Below the pieces are notes generated by a model, which saw only the letters and a list, made by a program, of their open reading frames with translations, was not told where the DNA came from and did not search any database. From the NCBI GenBank assembly GCA_021798235.1, contig JAJZMO010000265.1, positions 1-18,840 of the forward strand: a stretch of 18,840 nucleotides of DNA. The letters are read 5' to 3'. This document shows, one piece after another, positions 12,944 through 18,840 of this stretch; position 1 is the first letter of the stretch, and each line of letters opens with the position of its first letter. The stretch is from Acidobacteriota bacterium. GTDB lineage: Bacteria > Acidobacteriota > Terriglobia > Terriglobales > Acidobacteriaceae. The translations under genes and the position numbers were made by a program.

Positions 12944-15814
12944 ATGCCCGCCGGGCAAGACCTGAAATCCACGCTGCAACTGCCGCAGACCGAATTCCCC
13001 ATGAAGGCCAACCTGCCGCAGAATGAGCCGAAGCGTCTGGCCGACTGGGAGCAGACTCACCTGTACCAGCAAATCCGCGCCGCGCGCAAAGGCGCGCCGG
13101 TCTACCTGCTGCATGACGGCCCGCCCTACGCCAACGGAGCCATCCATCTGGGCCACGCGCTCAACAAATGTTTGAAGGATTTCATCGTCAAGTCGCGCAG
13201 CATGGCTGGCTTTGACGCGCCCTATGTGCCCGGATGGGATTGCCACGGCCTGCCGATTGAAATCAAAGTGGACGAGCAACTGGGCCGCAAAAAGCTGGAG
13301 ATGGATCCGCTTGCCGTGCGTCAGGCCTGCCGCGAGTACGCGCAGAAATTTCTCGACCTGCAAAGCGCACAGTTCCAGCGCATCGGCGTGCTGGGCCAAT
13401 TTGACCGGCCCTACTCGACCATGTCGAAGGATTACGAGGCGCGCATTGCGGAAACCTTCTTCGCATTCTTCGAGCGCGACTTCGTCTACAAAGGCCTGAA
13501 GCCGGTCTACTGGTGTACGCACGATCGCACCGCGCTGGCTGAGGCCGAGGTCGAATATGAGCAGCACACCAGCCCCAGCGTTTACGTCCGCTATGCGCTG
13601 ACCAGCGCGCCTGAGGCAATCGACGCGCGTTTGTCCGAAAAAAACGCAGCCGTCATCATCTGGACCACCACGCCGTGGACGCTGCCCGCATCGCTGGCCG
13701 TCGCCTTTCATCCAGAGTTTGAATACGTCGCGCTGGAGCAAAACGGAACCACCTACATTGTCGCCGCTGCGCTGGCGGAGGCTGTCCGCGATGCTTGCGG
13801 TTTGCAAGCGGCCACAGAAGTCGCGCGCTTCTCCGGCGAAAAACTGGAGCGCACAACCTATCAGCATCCATTTTTAGATCGCAGCGTTCTCGGCGTGCTG
13901 GCCAACTACGTCACCGCTGACCAAGGCACGGGAGCCGTGCATACCGCGCCCGCGCATGGAGCCGATGACTTCCATACCGGCACGCGCTACGGACTGGACC
14001 CAACCTGCAACGTGGATGAAGGCGGGCGGCTGCGCAACGGCCTGCCGGAATACGATGGGCTGACCATCTTCAAGGCGAATGAGCCGATCATCGCGCTGCT
14101 GGCCTCGCGCGGCGCATTGCTGGCGCGCAAGGATTTGCAGCACTCGTACCCGCACTGCTGGCGTTGCCATAAGCCGGTCATCTTCCGCGCGACGGAGCAG
14201 TGGTTCATCCGCATGGAAACGCCGATGCAGACCGCCGATGGCGCAGCGACCACCTTCCGCCAGCGCGCGCTCGACGAGATCAGCAAAGTGACGTGGGACC
14301 CGGCCTGGGGCCAGGAGCGCATCTCCAACATGATCGCCACGCGGCCCGATTGGTGCATCTCTCGCCAGCGCATCTGGGGCGTGCCGATCGCCGTGTTTCT
14401 GTGCCAGCAATGCCGGCAGCCACTGCAATCGCCCGAAGTGAACCGGCGCATCGTTGCACGCTTCGAACAAGACGGCGCTGACGCTTGGTACGCGCGGCCC
14501 AACAGCGATTTTCTATCGGAGCACGACCAATGCGCCCACTGCGGCGGCAAGGAGTTCGACAAGGAATTCGACATTCTCGACGTGTGGTTTGAGTCCGGTG
14601 CCAGCCAGGCCGCGGTACTCGGCGAACGCGCGGGATTTGGCCTGCCGTGGCCTGCGGATTTATATCTCGAAGGCGGCGACCAGCACCGCGGCTGGTTCCA
14701 CTCTTCGCTGCTCTGCGCCGTGGGCATACAGAATGCCGCGCCCTATCGCAGCGTAGCCACCTGTGGCTGGACGCTCGACGAAAAAGGCCGCGCACTTTCG
14801 AAGTCTCTGGGCAACAATGTCGATCCCGTGCAGGTGGCCGAGCAACTGGGCGGCGACATCATCCGCCTCTGGGTCGCCTCTGTCGATTTCCGTGAGGACG
14901 TGGTCGCCAGCATTCCCCTGATGCAGCGGCTGGCCGAGGAAATCTACCGCAAGCTGCGCAACACCTTCCGCTTTCTGCTGGGCAATCTGCATGGCTTTGA
15001 TCCTGAGCTGCACGCGCGGCCCTTTGTGCAACTGGAGCCACTGGACCAATACATGCTGGCGCGCACCGCGGAGCTGACGGAAAAAATTCACGGCTGGTAT
15101 CAGCGCATGGAGTTCCATCGCGTCTACCACGCGCTGAATCAGTTCTGCGCCTCCGACCTGAGCGCCGTCTATCTTGACGTGCTCAAAGACCGCATGTACA
15201 CTTTTGCGCCCACGCATCCGGCGCGGCGCTCCGCGCAAACGGCCATCTGGCGCATTACGGAAGCGCTGGTGCGCCTGATCGCTCCGATTCTCAGCTTCAC
15301 CGCCGATGAAATCTGGCAATATCTGCCCAAGGTGGAAGGCCGTCCACCGAGCGTGCACATCGCGCTCTTCCCTGCGCCGCAGGAACTGGCTCCCAGCGCA
15401 GCCGCTGCGCTGCTGCCGGAGTGGCAAACACTCTTCGCCATCCGCGACGAAGCGCTGAAAGCGCTGGAGGCTGAGCGCAAGGCCGGACGCATCGGCAAGG
15501 CGCTGGAGGCCAAGGTGCGGCTGGAGTTGCCTGCGGCTCCCTACGCCATCGCAGAAAAATACCGGGCCAGCTTGAAGGAACTCTGCAACGTCTCGCAGGT
15601 GGAGATCGCCTTGGCGCACTCCGGTGAGGCCATCGTCGCCACGCCGCTGCCCGCCGATGGCAACAAGTGCGAGCGCTGCTGGAATTACTCCAAATATGTC
15701 GGCGTGGATTCCATCATGCCCACGCTCTGCGACCGTTGCCTGGCCGCGCTGGCAGAGATGAAATTGGCTGCAGAAAACGCCAGCGAAGCGGCGCAAACGG
15801 AGAGTGTTCAATGA
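12944..15814 (+). CDS. ileS: Isoleucyl-tRNA synthetase
   Basis: A 956-residue class I aminoacyl-tRNA synthetase that charges tRNA-Ile in the cytoplasm. The start MPAGQDLKSTLQLPQTEFPMKANLP is typical of bacterial IleRS, and GGAG (12935-12938) lies five bases before the ATG. An open frame continues upstream to 12848 but has no matching features. The HIGH motif is HLGH (68-71) in 'PPYANGAIHLGHALNK'. The CP1 editing domain contains 'WTTTPWTLPASLAV', and 'DVWFESG' lies in the catalytic core. The KMSKS loop is ALSKS (617-621). A C-terminal zinc finger is formed by C909/C912 and C929/C932 ('CERCW', 'CDRC'). Length and zinc finger fit the common bacterial type. It overlaps lspA by ATGA, a conserved ileS-lspA pairing. 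Confidence 0.97.
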   Translation: MPAGQDLKSTLQLPQTEFPMKANLPQNEPKRLADWEQTHLYQQIRAARKGAPVYLLHDGPPYANGAIHLGHALNKCLKDFIVKSRSMAGFDAPYVPGWDCHGLPIEIKVDEQLGRKKLEMDPLAVRQACREYAQKFLDLQSAQFQRIGVLGQFDRPYSTMSKDYEARIAETFFAFFERDFVYKGLKPVYWCTHDRTALAEAEVEYEQHTSPSVYVRYALTSAPEAIDARLSEKNAAVIIWTTTPWTLPASLAVAFHPEFEYVALEQNGTTYIVAAALAEAVRDACGLQAATEVARFSGEKLERTTYQHPFLDRSVLGVLANYVTADQGTGAVHTAPAHGADDFHTGTRYGLDPTCNVDEGGRLRNGLPEYDGLTIFKANEPIIALLASRGALLARKDLQHSYPHCWRCHKPVIFRATEQWFIRMETPMQTADGAATTFRQRALDEISKVTWDPAWGQERISNMIATRPDWCISRQRIWGVPIAVFLCQQCRQPLQSPEVNRRIVARFEQDGADAWYARPNSDFLSEHDQCAHCGGKEFDKEFDILDVWFESGASQAAVLGERAGFGLPWPADLYLEGGDQHRGWFHSSLLCAVGIQNAAPYRSVATCGWTLDEKGRALSKSLGNNVDPVQVAEQLGGDIIRLWVASVDFREDVVASIPLMQRLAEEIYRKLRNTFRFLLGNLHGFDPELHARPFVQLEPLDQYMLARTAELTEKIHGWYQRMEFHRVYHALNQFCASDLSAVYLDVLKDRMYTFAPTHPARRSAQTAIWRITEALVRLIAPILSFTADEIWQYLPKVEGRPPSVHIALFPAPQELAPSAAAALLPEWQTLFAIRDEALKALEAERKAGRIGKALEAKVRLELPAAPYAIAEKYRASLKELCNVSQVEIALAHSGEAIVATPLPADGNKCERCWNYSKYVGVDSIMPTLCDRCLAALAEMKLAAENASEAAQTESVQ

Positions 15815-16368
15815 ATCTGTCTTCCAATTCCCCGCGCGATTGGCGCTGGCCGTTGCTGCTGATTACTGTTGTGGTCTTCGTGCTGGACCGGCTGACCAAG
15901 CTCTGGATTCTGCGCCACCTGAAGCCGAGCGATGTGGTTGCCGTCATTCCCGGCTGGTTTCATCTGACGCACGTCTACAACAACGGCGCAGCCTTCAGCT
16001 TCTTGGAAGACACGCGCTCGCCCGAAACAGTTCGCTGGCTGCTGATCGCGTTTTCCATTTTCGCCATCGCTGCAGTCTTCGCTCTCTTTTGGAATGTGGG
16101 CCGCCGCATCTCGATCACCAGCGTGGCGCTGGCCATGATTCTCGGCGGTGCCCTCGGCAACCTGTACGACCGATTCTCTTACCACTTCGTCATCGACTTT
16201 CTCGCCTTCAGCCATTGGGGCTATCACTACCCTGACTTCAACATCGCCGACTCCTGCATCGTGACCGGCGCATGTTTGCTGTTGCTGGAGGCCATTCGCG
16301 GCGTCAATCCAATCTTTACGGAAACGCCGAAGGACGACGCATCCAGCACTCAGTCCGCATCGCAATAG
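15811..16368 (+). CDS. lspA: Lipoprotein signal peptidase (signal peptidase II)
   Basis: A 185-residue inner-membrane aspartyl protease that removes signal peptides from prolipoproteins after lipid modification. Four membrane helices are visible, with the conserved 'VYNNGAAFSF' (NNGAAF from N57), 'GGALGNLYDR', and the two catalytic aspartates D129 ('VIDF') and D147 ('NIADS'), spaced 18 residues as in E. coli LspA. The ATG overlaps the ileS stop, and GGAGAG (15799-15804) lies six bases upstream. The charged, polar C-terminal tail (about 20 residues) is not part of the family core. Confidence 0.96.
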   Translation: MNLSSNSPRDWRWPLLLITVVVFVLDRLTKLWILRHLKPSDVVAVIPGWFHLTHVYNNGAAFSFLEDTRSPETVRWLLIAFSIFAIAAVFALFWNVGRRISITSVALAMILGGALGNLYDRFSYHFVIDFLAFSHWGYHYPDFNIADSCIVTGACLLLLEAIRGVNPIFTETPKDDASSTQSASQ

Positions 16369-16375
16369 GAACTCC

Positions 16376-17074
16376 ATGAGCCAATCCATGCAGGAACTTT
16401 GGAGCGCCGTGGATGCCTATATCGACGGCCTGCTGTTTGCAGGCGATGACGTTATAGCTTCTGCACTGGAGGCCAGCACAAAGGCCGGCCTGCCGCCGAT
16501 CAGCGTGACGCCGTCGCAGGGCAAGCTGCTTTGCCTGCTGGTGCAGATGAGCGGCGCGCGCAATATTTTGGAGATTGGCACCCTTGGCGGTTACAGCACA
16601 TTGTGGCTGGCGCGCGCCTTGCCGCCGGAGGGCCGCATTCTGACGCTGGAGTTTTCCGCCAAACACGCGGAGGTTGCACGCGCCAACTTTGCCCACGCTG
16701 GCTTTGCAGAAAAAATCGAAGTGCGCATCGGCGCGGCGCTGGAGACCTTGCCGCAAATCGCTGCGGAAGGCCGCGGCCCTTTCGACTTCATCTTCATCGA
16801 CGCCAACAAAGACGACTACTCGGAATACCTGGCTTGGGCACTGCGTTTGTCTCGTCCCGGCACGGTCATCGTTGCGGATAACGTTGTGCGCGATGGAGAA
16901 GTTCTTCAGCCCGGAACCAAGGACGCTGCCGTGCAAGGCGCGCAACGCTTCAACGCCAGGCTGGCGGCGGAATCCTGCGCAGACAATCCCCGGCTCAGCT
17001 CCACCATTCTGCAAACGGTGGGCTGCAAGGGCTACGATGGTTTCGCGCTGGCTCGCGTGCTGCGCACAGGCTAG
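16376..17074 (+). CDS. Class I SAM-dependent O-methyltransferase (family 3, CCoAOMT-like)
   Basis: A 232-residue enzyme with the O-methyltransferase family 3 pattern. The SAM-binding motif is 'NILEIGTLGGYSTLWLA' (63-79), then 'DFIFIDANKDDY' with metal-ligand D142, and 'VIVADNVV' with D168 and N169, the usual divalent-cation site of catechol/caffeoyl-CoA-type O-methyltransferases. I infer metal-dependent methylation of a hydroxyl on a small molecule; the substrate is unknown. AGGA (16367-16370), overlapping the lspA stop codon, lies five bases before the ATG, and the gap to lspA is only seven bases, so it is probably co-transcribed with ileS-lspA. There is no obvious functional link to its neighbours. 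Confidence 0.9.
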   Translation: MSQSMQELWSAVDAYIDGLLFAGDDVIASALEASTKAGLPPISVTPSQGKLLCLLVQMSGARNILEIGTLGGYSTLWLARALPPEGRILTLEFSAKHAEVARANFAHAGFAEKIEVRIGAALETLPQIAAEGRGPFDFIFIDANKDDYSEYLAWALRLSRPGTVIVADNVVRDGEVLQPGTKDAAVQGAQRFNARLAAESCADNPRLSSTILQTVGCKGYDGFALARVLRTG

Positions 17075-17191
17075 ATCGCCCACGCAGCGCGCTGTTGCGC
17101 AACTCCGCAGCCAGAGGCGCAAACCAGTAAACTAAGAGCAACCGTCCCGCGCAACTGCAGGGCCGCCAATTTCTACTGCAAAGGTTCTGCC

Positions 17192-18840
17192 GTGCAGGAT
17201 CGCATCGTCATTCGCGGCGCTCGCGTCCACAATCTGAAGAACGTTGACGTGGAAATTCCCCACGAAACGCTCACGGTGCTCACCGGCGTCTCGGGGTCGG
17301 GCAAGTCGTCGCTGGCCTTTGACACGATCTACGCCGAGGGCCAGCGCCGCTACGTGGAATCGCTCTCGGCCTATGCGCGCCAGTTTTTGGAGCGCATGGA
17401 GAAGCCCGACGCTGACCACATCGACGGACTTGCGCCTGCCGTGGCCATCCAGCAGAAGAACTCGACGCGCAATCCCCGCTCCACCGTGGCCACGTCTACA
17501 GAGATTCACGACTATCTGCGCCTGCTGTTTGCCCGCTGCGGAACGATGCACTGTATCGACTGCGGCGGCATCGTGCAGCGCGACAGCGTCGATGAAGTGG
17601 CCGCAGCCGTTTTGGCGCTGAGCGAGGGCACGCGGCTCAATGTGCTCTTCCCGGTCACGATTACCGAAGCAGTGCCCGCCGAGGCCTCTGCCGCACCGGC
17701 CAAAGAGAAGACCAAAGCTGCCGCCAAAAAAGGCGCTGCGAAAAAGTCCAAGTCCTCCGCAAAAAATGCAGAGCCTTCCCCGCAGCAGGAGCTGTTGCGT
17801 CAGCGCCTGCTCGATCTGCGTCAACGCGGATTTACGCGCTTGTACCAAGACGGACGCATCTTTGAATTCTCGACGCCAGAGTCGTTGCTCGACTTGAACT
17901 TTGCTCAGCCATTTTTCGCTCTGGTGGATCGCATCGTTGTCTCGGCGGAGGAACGCGCGCGCATCGTTGACGCCGCCGAGCTGGCCTACCGGGAGAGCAG
18001 CTCCGTTCTCTTTGAAGTTGCACCCCGCGCAGGCGCAGCCGATGCAGCGCGCAAAACGCTGCAATTTTCCATCCGCTACACCTGCCGCAATTGCCAGCGT
18101 GTTTACCGCGAACCAGAGCCACTGCTGTTCTCCTTCAACAATCCGCAGGGGGCCTGCCCGCGTTGCGAAGGCTTTGGCAACACGGTGGATTACGACATTG
18201 ATCGCGTCATTCCAGACAAAAATCTTTCCATTGAACAGGACGCCATTCATCCCTGGCGCACGCGCGCGCATCGCTCCCATCTGACGGACTTGCGCCGCTA
18301 CGCGCGCGAGAATGGCATTGCGCTCAACGTTGCGTGGAAGAAGCTGCCGCAGGAACAACAGAATCTGATTTGGAATGGCAATGGAGCGTACCCCGGCATC
18401 CGCGGATTCTTTGAATATCTGGAGCGGAAAAAGTACAAGCTGCACGTGCGTGTTCTGCTTAGCAAATATCGCGGGTACGCCGTCTGCCCGCTCTGCCGTG
18501 GCCAGCGCCTGCGCGCGGAGGCCACAGCCGTCGTCATCGCCGGAAAAAACATCTGTGACATTTCTGCCATGACGATCTCTGGTGCGCGAAGTTTTTTTGA
18601 TGCACTCACGCTGCCGCCCATGCAGATGGAGATTGCCGGACGCATTCTGGATGAGTTGCGCGCGCGCCTGCGTTATCTGGATGAAGTTGGACTGGACTAC
18701 CTCACGCTCGACCGGCAATCCGCCACGCTCAGCGGCGGCGAAGCGCAGCGCGTGCAACTGGCCGCATCGCTCGGCTCACAACTCGTCGGAGCAATGTATG
18801 TGCTCGACGAGCCATCGATTGGGCTGCATCCCCGCGACAC
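17192..18840 (+). CDS. uvrA: UvrABC excinuclease subunit A, 3' end outside the window
   Basis: The first 549 residues of UvrA, the damage-sensing ATPase of nucleotide excision repair. The start is GTG with AAAGG (17180-17184) seven bases upstream, giving [23 protein letters not shown]. Walker A of the first ATPase is 'GVSGSGKSS' (32-40). Zinc or structural cysteine pairs are C116/C121/C124, C298/C301 with C322/C325, and C432/C435. The first ABC signature is LSGGEAQR (513-520) and Walker B has D539/E540 in '[11 protein letters not shown]'. Residues 161-198 form a lysine/alanine-rich, low-complexity insert. The gene continues beyond the right edge (E. coli UvrA is 940 residues). The 117-base gap before it shows no SOS-type box that I can recognise. 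Confidence 0.95.
   Translation, partial: MQDRIVIRGARVHNLKNVDVEIPHETLTVLTGVSGSGKSSLAFDTIYAEGQRRYVESLSAYARQFLERMEKPDADHIDGLAPAVAIQQKNSTRNPRSTVATSTEIHDYLRLLFARCGTMHCIDCGGIVQRDSVDEVAAAVLALSEGTRLNVLFPVTITEAVPAEASAAPAKEKTKAAAKKGAAKKSKSSAKNAEPSPQQELLRQRLLDLRQRGFTRLYQDGRIFEFSTPESLLDLNFAQPFFALVDRIVVSAEERARIVDAAELAYRESSSVLFEVAPRAGAADAARKTLQFSIRYTCRNCQRVYREPEPLLFSFNNPQGACPRCEGFGNTVDYDIDRVIPDKNLSIEQDAIHPWRTRAHRSHLTDLRRYARENGIALNVAWKKLPQEQQNLIWNGNGAYPGIRGFFEYLERKKYKLHVRVLLSKYRGYAVCPLCRGQRLRAEATAVVIAGKNICDISAMTISGARSFFDALTLPPMQMEIAGRILDELRARLRYLDEVGLDYLTLDRQSATLSGGEAQRVQLAASLGSQLVGAMYVLDEPSIGLHPRD

Noticed and set aside
12728..13867. A 379-codon minus-strand frame covering the start of ileS
   Set aside because: It overlaps conserved IleRS motifs on the plus strand and shows no domain, so it is an antisense shadow.
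14791..14805. Defective KMSKS loop in IleRS
   Set aside because: ALSKS keeps the second lysine and serines; such variants are tolerated in class I synthetases and all other motifs are intact.
17075..17191. LexA (SOS) box before uvrA
   Set aside because: CTGT occurs at 17092, but no ACAG follows at the right distance, and no GAAC-N4-GTTC site is present.
17132..18757. A 541-codon open frame on the minus strand opposite uvrA
   Set aside because: It is antisense to a clear UvrA with all motifs; its translation is low in recognisable domains and is a product of the GC-rich codon pattern.

Overview
The window looks like a chromosomal segment of an acidobacterium, most likely of the Terriglobia/Acidobacteriaceae type. 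The basis is moderately high GC, the TonB protein's N-terminal 'FP.KLPPLELQS' modules (which I associate with acidobacterial TonB proteins), and the mix of genes. This placement is inference from sequence style; there is no rRNA here to confirm it. No tRNA, rRNA, CRISPR array, insertion sequence or phage gene was seen.

Layout. (1) Positions 1-2686, plus strand: the end of an exopolysaccharide-type cluster, with two GT-B family 4 glycosyltransferases (the first cut by the window edge) and a WcaF-like hexapeptide acetyltransferase. (2) 2727-5982: a divergent pair, an N-acetylglucosamine-kinase-like BadF/BadG ATPase (minus) and a secreted GH20 beta-N-acetylhexosaminidase (plus), which together suggest release and phosphorylation of amino sugars. 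(3) 6031-11480: a metal-handling block. A SCO/SenC-like thioredoxin-fold protein (minus) is divergent from a four-gene plus-strand operon: an FTR1 iron permease fused to a DUF2318 iron-sulfur-type domain, two FtsX/MacB-type permeases and a LolD/MacB-type ATPase. The order resembles the FTR1-P19-DUF2318-permease-permease-ATPase-thioredoxin iron-uptake loci of Campylobacter and E. coli (fetMP), but no P19 gene is visible. A good sigma70-like promoter precedes the FTR1 gene, and a perfect 15-bp palindrome runs from the end of its -35 box through most of the spacer. (4) 11525-12637, minus strand: a TonB energy transducer with a duplicated 38-residue N-terminal module. (5) 12638-12943: a 306-bp divergent intergenic region with a 16-bp perfect (21-bp with one bulge) inverted repeat whose arms lie about 170 bp apart. 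(6) 12944 to the end, plus strand: ileS, lspA, a class I O-methyltransferase and the first part of uvrA, which carries a lysine/alanine-rich insert.

How the parts could work together: TonB energises outer-membrane uptake. The FTR1-DUF2318 protein with the FtsX-type ABC transporter and a thiol/copper-type SCO partner could handle periplasmic iron and its transfer inward. The hexosaminidase and kinase form an amino-sugar salvage branch. ileS-lspA-methyltransferase-uvrA is housekeeping. The most interesting signals are the FTR1-DUF2318 fusion cluster without P19, the operator-like palindrome before it, and the long-armed inverted repeat upstream of ileS.
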